Shown here: positions 1 through 9,370 of the stretch, piece after piece | Numbering within the stretch: the stretch's first letter is position 1 | Layout: each line of letters begins with the position of its first letter | Source of the DNA: CBDBDZ01 sp965204215 | GTDB taxonomy: Bacteria; Pseudomonadota; Gammaproteobacteria; Pseudomonadales; GM7GCV1 | Assembly: GCA_965204215.1 (NCBI GenBank) | Contig: CBDBDZ010000013.1 | Span: 186,001-250,000, forward strand | DNA: 64,000 nucleotides | Direction of reading: 5' to 3' | Notes under the pieces: generated by a model | The model's database searches: none | Told to the model about the DNA's origin: nothing | The model's input: the letters and a program-made list of their open reading frames with translations, nothing else | Position numbers and translations under genes: made by a program

Positions 1-663
1 ATCAACGATTATGTTGATAGAGATTTTGATGGCAAAGTCATGCGAACTCAAGACAGACCATTGGCAACAGGAGATTTATCACCTAAAGAGGCACTTGCAG
101 GGTTCGCGGTGATGTCACTGTTAGCACTATTATTAGTACTGCAATTAAACCGCTTAACGATATACCTATCTCTTGTAGCTATCCTATTAGCAGTTAGTTA
201 TCCATTTTTTAAACGCTTTACCTATTTGCCTCAGGTGTATTTAGGGTTTGCAATGAATTGGGGAATTGTTATGGCATGGGCAGCTGTAACCAATAAAATG
301 GATTTCAGAATCATCATTCTTTATCTTGCTACCATTCTGTGGACTATTGTCTACGACACTTATTATGCAATAGCTGATCGCGAAGATGATGTCGCAGCAG
401 GAATCCAATCTACAGCCATACTCTGGCAAGGGAAGATAGCACGGGTTACAGGTGTGCTACAACTGTTTTATTTGGTACTTATCAGTATTCTGGGTTACGT
501 ATTCAACCTTTCCACGTTCTACTTTATTGGTGTGATAGTCATTGCAGGTTTATTTATCTATCACCAAAGACTTACAAAAGATGAATTGCCCGGCAGCAGT
601 TTTAAGGCTTTCTTGTATAATCATCATGTAGGCTGGGTACTTTTGTTAAGTGTTATGTTTTAG
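1..663 (+). CDS. ubiA: 4-hydroxybenzoate polyprenyltransferase (partial, 5' end outside window)
   Basis: Membrane prenyltransferase that attaches the polyprenyl tail to 4-hydroxybenzoate in ubiquinone synthesis. The reading frame is open from base 1 and the first codons already give the first Asp-rich motif (NDYVDRDFD, bases 4-30), so the gene begins upstream of the window; the first internal ATG at 40 is not the start. The second Asp-rich motif, YDTYYAIADREDD, lies near bases 352-390. About five hydrophobic membrane segments follow and alternate with these motifs, as in UbiA. Stop at 661-663. The chorismate lyase gene that often precedes ubiA is not visible here. Confidence 0.93.
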   Translation: MNDYVDRDFDGKVMRTQDRPLATGDLSPKEALAGFAVMSLLALLLVLQLNRLTIYLSLVAILLAVSYPFFKRFTYLPQVYLGFAMNWGIVMAWAAVTNKMDFRIIILYLATILWTIVYDTYYAIADREDDVAAGIQSTAILWQGKIARVTGVLQLFYLVLISILGYVFNLSTFYFIGVIVIAGLFIYHQRLTKDELPGSSFKAFLYNHHVGWVLLLSVMF

Positions 664-733
664 AAACTATTCTCATTGTCAATATTATTCATCAACAGTA
701 GACATCAAAGATTCATAAGTATATTATTAGCCT

Positions 734-895
734 GGCAATAAAATATCGCTCCTGCGTATTTTATTGATCACTATTGAAATACTAACGAAAATATGCGAAT
801 TTTCTTGTATTTCAATGGTTCGCGACCGAGCTATCGCTCGTCGATGGTACTTCCTGGTGCCACATATTAGCCTGGTATTTTTATGCCGAATTAAT
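734..895 (+). repeat. Dispersed intergenic repeat, family B, copy 1
   Basis: Begins GGCAATAAAATATCGC and ends ATGCCGAATTAAT. It matches 18203-18323 over its whole length, but carries about 41 extra bases after CTGCGTATTTT. A shorter copy lies on the other strand at 58549-58617. It fills most of the gap between ubiA and dnaB. No coding sequence is convincing in it. Confidence 0.8.
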
Positions 896-938
896 ATTCT
901 TGGTCTTCTTTTTTTAATTTTAAACTGTACTACTGCCA

Positions 939-2357
939 ATGAGTGACGTGTCGCTGGAGTCTTTTTCTGATGATCCTTTTGAAGAAGAGACTTTAATCGA
1001 AACATCTGCTGTTAACAATCAGTTACCAGCGGCAATAGACTCTGAAAAAGCATTGCTGGGAGCTTTATTACTTAATGGGCACGAGGTATTCCCTTCGATT
1101 AAAAGTGTTTTAAAAGCAGAACATTTTTTTAGTCACCAGCACCGTGAAATATATAAGGCATTGTTAGTCATTGATAGTAATAATGACCCTTTTGACCCCA
1201 TAACTGTCAGTGATGTTTTAGCAAGACAGAAAAAGTTGAATCGCGCAGGAGGGCAAGAATATATTATTGAACTTGCCACTGGGGCAGTGCTGAATGTCAA
1301 TGTCGAACATTTAGCTAATATTATTTTTGAGCGCGCTATGTTGCGCTCTATTATTGATGTTTCCAGGCAAACCATTGCTGATAGTTACAGTGAAGATGTT
1401 TATGACAGTCGGTTTGTCCTGGAGAAAGCCGATCAACGCTTGCGTGAAATTGCTGAAAACAGGCCCTCGGAAGGAGGGCTGCTGCCCATGCAGGAACTTC
1501 TTGATAAGACGTTTACCAAGTTAAATGAAATTAAAGATAATAAAGGCAATATCACAGGTATTACTACAGGCTTTAAAGGACTTAACGAGATAACCTCAGG
1601 CTGGCAATCTGAAGATTTGGTTATTCTTGCTGCGCGCCCATCCATGGGTAAAACGGCATTAGCGCTAAGTTTTTTGGAACATGCCGCCAGAGATAAAAAG
1701 TCAGTATTGTTATTTAGCATGGAGATGCCATCAATATCAATAACCATGCGCATGATTTCGGCAATGAGCAAAGTCGAGTTAAAAAAAATTCGCGAGGCAA
1801 AGTTAGACCCACAAGAATGGGAGTCCGTTGGCAAAGCCATTGTTGAACTCAAACGCTTTGGTATATTTATTGATGATAGTGGCGGGCTAACGGTTACACA
1901 ACTGCGAGACAGGGTAAGGCGCTATGCTCGCATCCATGGCGAACCCGACTTGATTTTGGTCGATTACCTGGGGTTGATGCAAGCACCTGAACATGCCAGT
2001 AACAGAGTCAATGAAATATCTTACATATCAGGAGGTTTAAAGCAAATTGCCAGAGATTATAAATGTCCAGTTATTGCTCTGTCACAATTAAGTCGTGCCG
2101 TAGAACAACGCAACTCAAAAAAACCAGTATTAGCTGATTTAAGAGATTCAGGCAGTATCGAGCAAGATGCCGACTTAATTCTATTCATCTACCGCGACGA
2201 ATACTACCTTAGAGAACAGTCAAAACGTAAGGGCATAGCCGATATCATTATTGCTAAACACCGCAACGGAGAATTGGGTGAAGTGCCACTATCTTTTTTA
2301 GCCCAATATGCACAGTTTAGTAACTATATGAGCACTGCTGAGAGTTTAGAAGAATGA
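939..2357 (+). CDS. dnaB: Replicative DNA helicase DnaB
   Basis: Hexameric 5'-3' helicase that unwinds DNA at the replication fork. The 472 residues match the family length. The N-terminal DnaB domain (about residues 25-130) contains the LLGALLLNG and HREIYKA segments. The RecA-type motor domain has Walker A ARPSMGKTA near residue 232 and Walker B LILVDYLGLM near residue 338, followed by ALSQLSRAVEQR and DLRDSGSIEQDAD. No strong Shine-Dalgarno precedes ATG 939, and repeat family B ends about 45 bases upstream. The last codons overlap the next gene by ATGA, suggesting translational coupling. The usual rpsR/rplI neighbours are absent. Confidence 0.97.
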   Translation: MSDVSLESFSDDPFEEETLIETSAVNNQLPAAIDSEKALLGALLLNGHEVFPSIKSVLKAEHFFSHQHREIYKALLVIDSNNDPFDPITVSDVLARQKKLNRAGGQEYIIELATGAVLNVNVEHLANIIFERAMLRSIIDVSRQTIADSYSEDVYDSRFVLEKADQRLREIAENRPSEGGLLPMQELLDKTFTKLNEIKDNKGNITGITTGFKGLNEITSGWQSEDLVILAARPSMGKTALALSFLEHAARDKKSVLLFSMEMPSISITMRMISAMSKVELKKIREAKLDPQEWESVGKAIVELKRFGIFIDDSGGLTVTQLRDRVRRYARIHGEPDLILVDYLGLMQAPEHASNRVNEISYISGGLKQIARDYKCPVIALSQLSRAVEQRNSKKPVLADLRDSGSIEQDADLILFIYRDEYYLREQSKRKGIADIIIAKHRNGELGEVPLSFLAQYAQFSNYMSTAESLEE

Positions 2358-3712
2358 GGGTAAATGATTTGGACAAGTCTTATATTAGTGCTTTATGTAA
2401 AGGTATTGTAGCCACAATTGTAGTGATATTTTCCTTTTTTATTCCACTGGATATTGTGGATCAAAAAGGCACAACGCTCTTTGGTTTTACTATTTCGTTT
2501 CTTGTAAAAGTAACGGGTGCTTTTCTTTCATGGATTATACTGTTTATCATGTACAGCAGCTTTTTTGCTTTTATTATTGGCAGGGTTTTACGATGGTCCG
2601 CGCCACTTAAGCAATATTATAGCCACGAACATCCTTTGACATGGATACTCTATTTATTGGGCTGTATATTTATGACTCTATATCATTTTCAGATTGGCCC
2701 CGAATGGGCCTTGGATGAAGGCATTTCTGGAACAGTTATCGGAGCAATTGTATTCCAGGTGTTTTTTATTATTCTTATTGGCGGGGTGTTACTGCCGTTA
2801 ATTATTTTTTATGGCAGTGCTGATTTTGTAGGAACTTTAATTGAACCTCTCATGCGGCCATTGTTTAAAGTGCCAGGCAGAGCTTCAATTGATGCAGTAA
2901 CTTCCTTTGTGACATCATCTTCTCTGGCTGTATATTTAACCTCCACTTTTTATAAACAAAACCTCTATACCCGGCGCGAAGCCGCCATTATTGCCACGAG
3001 CTTTTCTGCAGTTAGTATCGGTTTTGCCAGTTTGGCGGTGGGCACTTTAAATATGCTTGCCGATTTTAATTTGATTTATTTTTCGTCTTTAGGAATTGCC
3101 TTCATTATTGCTATGATTGTTGCGAGAATTCCACCTTTAAGCCGTATTCCAGACACTTATTTTGATGGTTCTGATAAAAAAATCGATGGTACAGAAAGTG
3201 AAAAAACCATTTCTAATTTGCTGCGTCGAGCCATAGATAACGTAGTAGTAAGAGTGCAGTCTACTCCTTGTTTTGTTGAGGTATTGCGAAATAGTGTACT
3301 TGAATCTTTGATGCTTATCCCGAAAATTATACCACTGCTTTGTGCAGTGGGGATTGGCGGGTTACTTATTGCTGAATACACACCGTTGTTTCAATGGCTG
3401 GGTTACGTCGTAAAACCGTTGCTATACTTATTGCAAATGCCAGATATTGATAGCATAGCACCAGCGATACTTATCGGTTTTTGCGAGATGTATTTACCTG
3501 TGTTATTGGTTGCGGAACAAGATATTAGTGACCAGGCGCGATTTTTTGTATTGATTACTGCACTGGTGCAAATTATCTTTTTATCGGAAACTGTGGTGGT
3601 TATGCTTTCTACCAAAATTCCGCTTAAATTTTGGCAGATAGGGGTAATTTTTTTACAGAGAACATTTATTGCCATACCCATTGTCGCCTTGTTTAGCCAC
3701 ATTGTATATTAA
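2354..3712 (+). CDS. YjiH-like nucleoside-recognition (Gate) domain membrane protein
   Basis: Polytopic inner-membrane protein of 452 residues with about ten hydrophobic segments. It resembles the YjiH/Gate-domain family (related to spore maturation proteins and nucleoside permeases), whose substrate is not settled. Visible family-like stretches are YGSADFVGTLIEPLMRPLFKVPGRASIDAV near residues 155-185 and the C-terminal SETVVVMLSTKIPLKFW segment. It overlaps dnaB by four bases, an unusual partner for a transporter. speB starts 17 bases downstream, so it may share a transcript with the agmatinase; a role in amine or nucleoside export would be inference only. Confidence 0.75.
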   Translation: MRVNDLDKSYISALCKGIVATIVVIFSFFIPLDIVDQKGTTLFGFTISFLVKVTGAFLSWIILFIMYSSFFAFIIGRVLRWSAPLKQYYSHEHPLTWILYLLGCIFMTLYHFQIGPEWALDEGISGTVIGAIVFQVFFIILIGGVLLPLIIFYGSADFVGTLIEPLMRPLFKVPGRASIDAVTSFVTSSSLAVYLTSTFYKQNLYTRREAAIIATSFSAVSIGFASLAVGTLNMLADFNLIYFSSLGIAFIIAMIVARIPPLSRIPDTYFDGSDKKIDGTESEKTISNLLRRAIDNVVVRVQSTPCFVEVLRNSVLESLMLIPKIIPLLCAVGIGGLLIAEYTPLFQWLGYVVKPLLYLLQMPDIDSIAPAILIGFCEMYLPVLLVAEQDISDQARFFVLITALVQIIFLSETVVVMLSTKIPLKFWQIGVIFLQRTFIAIPIVALFSHIVY

Positions 3713-3729
3713 ACCCGGATTATGCATTA
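3712..3729 (-). repeat. ATGCAT-type terminal motif, solo copy at the speB start
   Basis: AACCCGGATTATGCATTA, the reverse complement of the motif at 20159, 57394 and, nearly, 9351. It matches the ends of the 176-bp element at 45363-45538. It lies directly between the stop of the upstream gene and the speB ATG, where a Shine-Dalgarno would be expected. Confidence 0.75.
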
Positions 3730-4691
3730 TGAAAACTTCTGAAACGATTCGACCTTTAAGCAGTACTGAAGTGCCGCGTTTCGCAGGGCCTTCTACTTTT
3801 GCCAGATTGCCTGAATTACGCGATGTTGAGCATTGTGACATTGCAATTTTGGGGGCTCCGTTTGACGGTGGGACAAGTTACCGCCCTGGTGCCCGATTTG
3901 GTCCTCAAGCGGTGCGTCAAGCTTCTCGTCATCTACGTACCCAATTTCATCCTAATCATGGTATTGAGCCTTTTGTTGAAATGCAGGTGGCTGATGTGGG
4001 TGATGTTGCCTGCAACCCTTTCAGTATTGAAAAAGCCATTGATCAGATTGAATTAGCGGCCAATGAAACATTGAAAAATGCAGGACATCTTATAACCATA
4101 GGAGGGGACCATACAATAGCATTGCCTTTATTGCGTGCGATGAATCAACGCTTTGGCCCGGTTGCTTTGGTTCATTTTGATGCTCATTTGGACACCTGGG
4201 ATACTTATTTCGATGCCCCTTTTACTCATGGTACTCCTTTTCGTCGTGCTGCCGAAGAAGGTCTGTTTTTGGATGACTGTTCACTACATGTCGGTATACG
4301 CGGACCGCTGCACGGTAAAAATGATTTAATTGCAGATGAGGAACTGGGCTTTCGAGTGGTCTCTTGTCTGGATATCGCCAATCATGGTGCGCAATATGTA
4401 ATTGACAGAATTCATCAGCGCGTAGGTGATCGTCCCATGTATTTATCCATTGATATTGATGTGCTAGACCCTGCTCACGCTCCAGGTACTGGTACGCCAG
4501 AAGTGGCGGGAATGACAACAAGAGAAATTCATCAAATTATCCAGGGTTGTAGAAACTTGAACATTATTGGGGCAGATGTGGTAGAGATTGCTCCAGCTTA
4601 TGACCATGCAGAACTCACCGCTCTGGCTGGTGCCAGTATTGTCTATGAAATTATAAATTTAATGGCGCTGAATGCTATTGATAATCAATAG
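3729..4691 (+). CDS. speB: Agmatinase / arginase-family ureohydrolase
   Basis: Hydrolyses agmatine to putrescine and urea (family assignment; a guanidinobutyrase-type substrate is possible). 320 residues. The binuclear manganese ligands are visible: GGDHT near residue 125, DAHLD near 150, and SIDIDVLDPAHAPGTG near 240, in the arginase-family order. An in-frame codon at 3669 would add 20 residues but overlaps the upstream gene, so ATG 3729 is preferred. The start is immediately preceded by an ATGCAT-type repeat motif instead of a clear ribosome binding site. It ends 10 bases before the convergent dapB. Confidence 0.92.
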   Translation: MKTSETIRPLSSTEVPRFAGPSTFARLPELRDVEHCDIAILGAPFDGGTSYRPGARFGPQAVRQASRHLRTQFHPNHGIEPFVEMQVADVGDVACNPFSIEKAIDQIELAANETLKNAGHLITIGGDHTIALPLLRAMNQRFGPVALVHFDAHLDTWDTYFDAPFTHGTPFRRAAEEGLFLDDCSLHVGIRGPLHGKNDLIADEELGFRVVSCLDIANHGAQYVIDRIHQRVGDRPMYLSIDIDVLDPAHAPGTGTPEVAGMTTREIHQIIQGCRNLNIIGADVVEIAPAYDHAELTALAGASIVYEIINLMALNAIDNQ

Positions 4692-4701
4692 TATGAGAAT
4701 C

Positions 4702-5424
4702 TTAAGAATTGAGAACATCCTGCATAGAATACTTCCCGGCAGGTTTATTCAACAACCAATTAGCGGCTCTGACAGCACCGCGTGCAAAATTGTCACGAGT
4801 TGAGGCTTTGTGGGTAATTTCAATACGCTCGCCTTGCATACCAAAGAGTACTGTATGTTCGCCGATAATATCGCCAGCGCGAATTGCACTAAAACCTATG
4901 GTTTGTTGATCGCGAATATCGGAATTCCCTTGTCTGCCGTAGATGGCACACTCATCTAAATTGCGGTTTAAAGTTTGTGCAATGACATCACCCATAGCAA
5001 GCGCTGTGCCAGACGGAGCATCTACTTTGTTGCGGTGGTGAGCTTCGATAATTTCGATATCAACAGGATCGTCAGCCAGTGCAGCGACTGCTTGTTTAAG
5101 TAATTGAAAGGTCAAATTAACGCCAATACTAAAATTAGCTGCCATACAAATACCAATTGTTCGACTGAATTGATCAATTTGTTTAAGTTGCTCTGCGGTA
5201 AAACCTGTAGTACCTATCACCATATTGACTCCTAAAGCAGCACATTGCCTGGCATAGTTAATGCTGGCATCGGGTAAGGTGAAGTCTATTAATACATCGG
5301 CAGATGCCGGAATGGCGCAGTCGCGGTCAATGGAAATGACATGGGTTGTATCGGATGGTTCAAGTATGGCTATAACCGACTTTCCCATGCGCCCTGTAAT
5401 CCCTGTAACTGCTATAGCGTTCAC
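4702..5424 (-). CDS. dapB: 4-hydroxy-tetrahydrodipicolinate reductase
   Basis: NAD(P)H-dependent reductase of the diaminopimelate/lysine pathway. 240 residues, slightly shorter than E. coli DapB (273). The N-terminal Rossmann motif AVTGITGRMGKSV and the signature EAHHRNKVDAPSGTAL (catalytic His pair and Lys) are both present. It starts only three bases after the dnaJ stop, so it is almost certainly the last gene of the grpE-dnaK-dnaJ-dapB transcript, linking lysine/cell-wall precursor synthesis to heat-shock transcription. This gene order is also known in other gammaproteobacteria. Confidence 0.95.
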   Translation of the reverse strand: MNAIAVTGITGRMGKSVIAILEPSDTTHVISIDRDCAIPASADVLIDFTLPDASINYARQCAALGVNMVIGTTGFTAEQLKQIDQFSRTIGICMAANFSIGVNLTFQLLKQAVAALADDPVDIEIIEAHHRNKVDAPSGTALAMGDVIAQTLNRNLDECAIYGRQGNSDIRDQQTIGFSAIRAGDIIGEHTVLFGMQGERIEITHKASTRDNFARGAVRAANWLLNKPAGKYSMQDVLNS

Positions 5425-5427
5425 GAC

Positions 5428-6537
5428 TTATTTTAAACCATCGAAAAAGCTTTTGGCTTTATCAAGCCAAGAGCTGGCATTAGGAGAATGGCTTTTATTG
5501 CATAACTCTTCGTTAAGTTTTGTGAGCAGTTCTTTTTGTTTACTGGTCAAATTGATTGGGGTTTCCACAATGATTCTACATAGAATATCTCCCACAGGAC
5601 CACCGTGAACCGACTTAATGCCTTTATCGCGAAGGCGAAATAATTTACCTGTTTGTGTTTCGGCAGGAATTTTCAATTTAACTTTACCATCCAGAGTGGG
5701 TACTTCTAACTCGCCACCAAGGCTTGCAAGTGCGATATTAACAGGAATTTCGCAGTACAAATTTGAGCCATCGCGCTCAAAAATAGAGTGTGGACGAGTG
5801 TTGATTTGAACATATAAGTCGCCAGGCTGAGAACCGTTTTGTCCTGCTTCACCTTCGCCTGACAAGCGGATGCGGTCACCGTCATCAACGCCTGCTGGAA
5901 TTTTGACTGAAAGGGTTTTGGTGTCTTTGACTCTGCCTTGACCTGAACAAGTTGAACAAGGGTCGGCTATGGTTTGCCCATTACCTCGGCAATTAGGGCA
6001 GGTTTGCTGAACTGAGAAAAAACCCTGTTGCATGCGAATTTGACCTGAACCACCGCAAGAACCGCAAGTATTTCTCCTGCCAGTTTTGGAACCAGAACCA
6101 TCGCAAGTTTCACAAGGTTTGTAAGTGGGTACACGAATTTTAGTGGTAGTGCCTTTAACTGCATCTTCCAGCGATATATCAAAGTTGTATTGAAGGTCCG
6201 AACCGCGCTGTTGGCGTTGTCTGCCACCACCGCGTCGACCACCGAATATATCGCCAAATACATCGCCAAAAATATCACTGACATCAGCTCCACTAAAGCC
6301 GCCCCCCTGGGCGTTTAACCCCTCGTGTCCGAAGCGGTCATACTGAGCGCGTTTGTTGCTGTCAGACAGAACTTCATAAGCTTCGCTGGCTTCTTTAAAT
6401 TTCGCTTCGGCACTGGCATCATCCGGATTTCTGTCCGGATGATACTTCATAGCTATTTTGCGATAGGCTTTTTTGAGTTCTCGATCATCGATATTTTTGC
6501 TGACACCAAGCACTTCATAATAGTCGCGTTTAGACAC
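5428..6537 (-). CDS. dnaJ: Chaperone protein DnaJ
   Basis: Hsp40 co-chaperone that delivers substrates to DnaK and stimulates its ATPase. 369 residues with the full type I layout: J domain (1-70) with HPD at 33-35, a Gly/Phe-rich linker (about 75-105), four CxxCxGxG zinc repeats (CETCDGSG, CGSCGGSG, CPNCRGNG, CSTCSGQG) and the C-terminal substrate-binding domains. It lies 22 bases downstream of dnaK in the same operon. Confidence 0.98.
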   Translation of the reverse strand: MSKRDYYEVLGVSKNIDDRELKKAYRKIAMKYHPDRNPDDASAEAKFKEASEAYEVLSDSNKRAQYDRFGHEGLNAQGGGFSGADVSDIFGDVFGDIFGGRRGGGRQRQQRGSDLQYNFDISLEDAVKGTTTKIRVPTYKPCETCDGSGSKTGRRNTCGSCGGSGQIRMQQGFFSVQQTCPNCRGNGQTIADPCSTCSGQGRVKDTKTLSVKIPAGVDDGDRIRLSGEGEAGQNGSQPGDLYVQINTRPHSIFERDGSNLYCEIPVNIALASLGGELEVPTLDGKVKLKIPAETQTGKLFRLRDKGIKSVHGGPVGDILCRIIVETPINLTSKQKELLTKLNEELCNKSHSPNASSWLDKAKSFFDGLK

Positions 6538-6559
6538 AAGTTTTCCTAATGCCTAATGA

Positions 6560-8476
6560 TTACTTTTTGTCGTCATCTTTAACTTCTTCAAAGTCAGCGT
6601 CCATTGCATCGTCAGTTGGGTTAGAGTCAGACTCGGCTGCGCCCGTTCCAGCGGCTTGCTCTTGTGAGTAAAGCTTTTCAGATAGCGAACTTGAAACTGT
6701 GGTCAAAGCTTCAACGGCTTTATCAATGGAGTCTTTGTTTTCACCTTTACACGCTGTTTCTACTTCTTCAATGGCTTTTTCAATGGAAGCTTTTTCATCG
6801 TCGGAAATTTTATCACTCGCCTCTGATAAGGTTTTTCGCGTGGCATGAGCCAAGCCTTCTGCGCTGTTGCGCGCAGTAACCAACTCTTCAAACTTGCGGT
6901 CTTCATCAGCATTGGCTTCGGCTTCTTGTACCATTTTGTCGATTTCGTCATCAGATAAGCCGCCAGAGGCTTTAATCACAATAGATTGCTCTTTGCCAGT
7001 AGCATTGTCTTTAGCCGACACGTTTAAAATACCGTTGGCATCCAAATCAAAAGTTACTTCAATTTGTGGCATGCCACGTGGTGCTGGTGGAATATCTGCC
7101 AAATCAAAGCGGCCAAGCGATTTGTTGCTGTTAGCTTGCTTACGCTCGCCCTGCACTACGTGAATGGTAACAGCAGATTGATTGTCTTCGGCCGTTGAAA
7201 ATATCTGCGACTTGCGTGTTGGAATGGTAGTGTTTTTGTCAATTAACGGTGTAGCGACGCCACCCAGTGTTTCAATGCCTAGTGTCAATGGTGTAACATC
7301 AAGCAATAGTACGTCTTTAACATCGCCAGAAAGTACGCCACCCTGGATGGCTGCACCCATAGCAACAGCTTCGTCGGGGTTGACATCTTTGCGTGGTTCC
7401 TTGCCAAAGAAGTCAGAAACTTTTTGTTGCACCAGTGGCATACGAGTTTGACCACCGACCAGGATTACATCGTCAATATCGCTGGCTTTAAGGTCTGCAT
7501 CAGCCAGCGCCACTTTGCAAGGTTCTAATGAGCGCGTGACCAAGTCTTCAATAAGTGACTCCAGTTTGGCACGTGTCAACTTAACCACTAAGTGCTTAGG
7601 GCCAGAGGCATCGGCAGTAATGTAAGGTAGGTTAACTTCAGTTTGCTGGCTGAATGATAATTCAATTTTAGCTTTTTCTGCGGCTTCTTTAAGACGTTGC
7701 ATAGCGGCGGAGTCGTTTTCCAAATTTAACCCTGTGTCTTTTTTGAATTCAGAATTTAAGTACTCAATTAACGCAAGGTCAAAATCTTCACCGCCTAAGA
7801 ACGTATCGCCGTTGGTGGCTAATACTTCAAATTGCGTTTCGTTTTCAACATCAGCTATTTCAATAATGGAAATATCGAAAGTACCACCGCCTAAGTCATA
7901 TACGGCAATGGTTCTGTCACCTTTGTTGTTGTCCATGCCATAGGCAAGAGCAGCAGCTGTAGGTTCGTTGATAATACGCTTAACGTCAAGTCCAGCAATA
8001 CGTCCAGCATCTTTAGTGGCTTGGCGTTGTGAGTCGTTAAAATAGGCGGGTACGGTAATAACGGCTTCGGAGACGGTTTCGCCAAGGAAATCTTCTGCCG
8101 TTTTTTTCATTTTCTTCAACACTTCGGCTGAAATTTGTGGTGGTGCTTTTTTGTCGCCTCCAGCTTCAACCCATGCATCACCATTGTCAGCTTTGCAAAT
8201 AGTGTAGGGAACCATTGAAATATCTTTTTGCACAACTTTGTCATCAAAGTTACGACCTATCAGGCGTTTAATGGCAAACAAGGTGTTGTTGGGGTTGGTA
8301 ACGGCTTGACGTTTTGCAGGTTGCCCCACCAAAATGTCATTGTCGTCTGTAAAGGCAACGATGGATGGTGTGGTGCGATCACCTTCGGCGTTTTCGATAA
8401 CGGTAACTTTACCGCCCTCATTAATAGCTACGCATGAGTTGGTTGTTCCCAAATCAATACCGATTATTTTTCCCAT
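6560..8476 (-). CDS. dnaK: Chaperone protein DnaK (Hsp70)
   Basis: ATP-dependent chaperone. 638 residues, the same length as E. coli DnaK. The N-terminal phosphate-loop motif GIDLGTTNSC, the DLGGGTFDIS and VGGQTRMP signatures, the DVTPLTLGIETLGG linker and an acidic C-terminus ending in EEVKDDDKK are present. GGAG sits about eight bases upstream of the ATG. The 87-base grpE-dnaK gap contains a small TTCAAG/CTTGAA hairpin but no recognisable second sigma32 promoter. Confidence 0.99.
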   Translation of the reverse strand: MGKIIGIDLGTTNSCVAINEGGKVTVIENAEGDRTTPSIVAFTDDNDILVGQPAKRQAVTNPNNTLFAIKRLIGRNFDDKVVQKDISMVPYTICKADNGDAWVEAGGDKKAPPQISAEVLKKMKKTAEDFLGETVSEAVITVPAYFNDSQRQATKDAGRIAGLDVKRIINEPTAAALAYGMDNNKGDRTIAVYDLGGGTFDISIIEIADVENETQFEVLATNGDTFLGGEDFDLALIEYLNSEFKKDTGLNLENDSAAMQRLKEAAEKAKIELSFSQQTEVNLPYITADASGPKHLVVKLTRAKLESLIEDLVTRSLEPCKVALADADLKASDIDDVILVGGQTRMPLVQQKVSDFFGKEPRKDVNPDEAVAMGAAIQGGVLSGDVKDVLLLDVTPLTLGIETLGGVATPLIDKNTTIPTRKSQIFSTAEDNQSAVTIHVVQGERKQANSNKSLGRFDLADIPPAPRGMPQIEVTFDLDANGILNVSAKDNATGKEQSIVIKASGGLSDDEIDKMVQEAEANADEDRKFEELVTARNSAEGLAHATRKTLSEASDKISDDEKASIEKAIEEVETACKGENKDSIDKAVEALTTVSSSLSEKLYSQEQAAGTGAAESDSNPTDDAMDADFEEVKDDDKK

Positions 8477-8563
8477 AGTTAATCTCCGGAAAAGTGGTTA
8501 ATCTTAAAGTTAGAGGCTATATGTGTATGCAATTTGTTTATTCAAGTTTTATTTAGCTTGAAT

Positions 8564-9190
8564 TTAACTCGCTGCACTGACGACGACTAAAGCAGGACGA
8601 ACCAGGCGGTGATTGAGGGTATAACCCTTTTGTAGTACAGTAATGACGCTGTTAGGTTCCACTTTATCATTGGGGATGGTGCTAACTGCCTGGTGCAGTT
8701 GGGGGTCGAATGGTTCGCCTTCTGGATCAAGTTGTATTATATTGTGTTTCTGCAGGGTATCGATAAATGATTTCATAGTGAGGTTAACACCTTCTTTAAT
8801 AGCGTTTAAAGCATCGTTTGCTTCGTCAGCTGTGTTGACAGATTCTAGTGCGCGCTCAAGATTATCGACAATGGGTAGCAAATCGCCTGCGAACTTGTCC
8901 AGAGCAAATTTATGCGCCTTCTCGACTTGCTGTTCAGCGCGCATCGCGCTGTTTTGAGCTTCTGCGCGCGCGCGCAAGGCATTCTCTTGCTCTTGTTTTA
9001 ATTGTTGTTGAAGCTGCTCAATAATGGTTTCAGGATTATCTTCATCCTGTTCTTCGTTTTGTACACTCTCTGGTGCAGGTTCTTGAGTCTCTTGAGTATC
9101 TGGTTGCGTCGTTTGAACCTCTTCTGCGTTATCTTGACTATCTTGTGTTTCTGGTGAAATATCGGTTTCGTTGCTGTCTTTGTTGCTCAC
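8564..9190 (-). CDS. grpE: Nucleotide exchange factor GrpE
   Basis: Releases ADP from DnaK. 208 residues: an acidic, Gln/Glu-rich, probably disordered N-terminal tail (1-60), a long coiled coil (about 60-110), and the conserved C-terminal beta domain with DPQLHQAVS and the final VLQKGYTLNHRLVRPALVVVS. The start codon is GTG; no in-frame ATG lies close by. It is the first gene of the chaperone operon, about 30 bases downstream of a sigma32-type promoter. Confidence 0.96.
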   Translation of the reverse strand: MSNKDSNETDISPETQDSQDNAEEVQTTQPDTQETQEPAPESVQNEEQDEDNPETIIEQLQQQLKQEQENALRARAEAQNSAMRAEQQVEKAHKFALDKFAGDLLPIVDNLERALESVNTADEANDALNAIKEGVNLTMKSFIDTLQKHNIIQLDPEGEPFDPQLHQAVSTIPNDKVEPNSVITVLQKGYTLNHRLVRPALVVVSAAS

Positions 9191-9220
9191 TGTAAGGTCT
9201 CGAAAATTAGAATAGCAACT

Positions 9221-9249
9221 ATAATGGGGAGACCTATAAGCTTTTCAAG
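9221..9249 (-). promoter_or_regulatory. Sigma32 (heat-shock) promoter of grpE-dnaK-dnaJ-dapB
   Basis: On the minus strand, CTTGAAA (9249-9243) is followed after 13 bases by CCCCATTAT (9229-9221), matching the RpoH consensus CTTGAAA / CCCCATNT. The -35 and spacer lie in an imperfect palindrome (9231-9260, outer arms GACCTATA/TATAGGTC) that could be an additional operator. Confidence 0.85.
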
Positions 9250-9350
9250 CTCTATAGGTCAGGTTTTTGTAAATTTATGCTTGCTTTATTAATTTGCTTC
9301 CTGTACCTTAGCGCGTCTTTTATTGTCATTTTTGTCTTCGTTACAATTTC

Positions 9351-9370
9351 CAATGCACAATCTGGGTTTA
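9351..9370 (+). repeat. ATGCAT-type terminal motif spanning the tsaC start
   Basis: CCAATGCACAATCTGGGTTT, close to the motif at 57394-57413. Its ATG is the probable tsaC start codon, and the next codons read HNLGL exactly as in anmK. Confidence 0.6.

Noticed and set aside
3669..3728. An upstream start for the agmatinase
   Set aside because: It would overlap the previous gene by 44 bases and add 20 residues not seen in the family.
8477..8563. A second heat-shock promoter between grpE and dnaK
   Set aside because: CTTGAAT is present on the minus strand but no CCCCAT-like -10 follows at the right distance.
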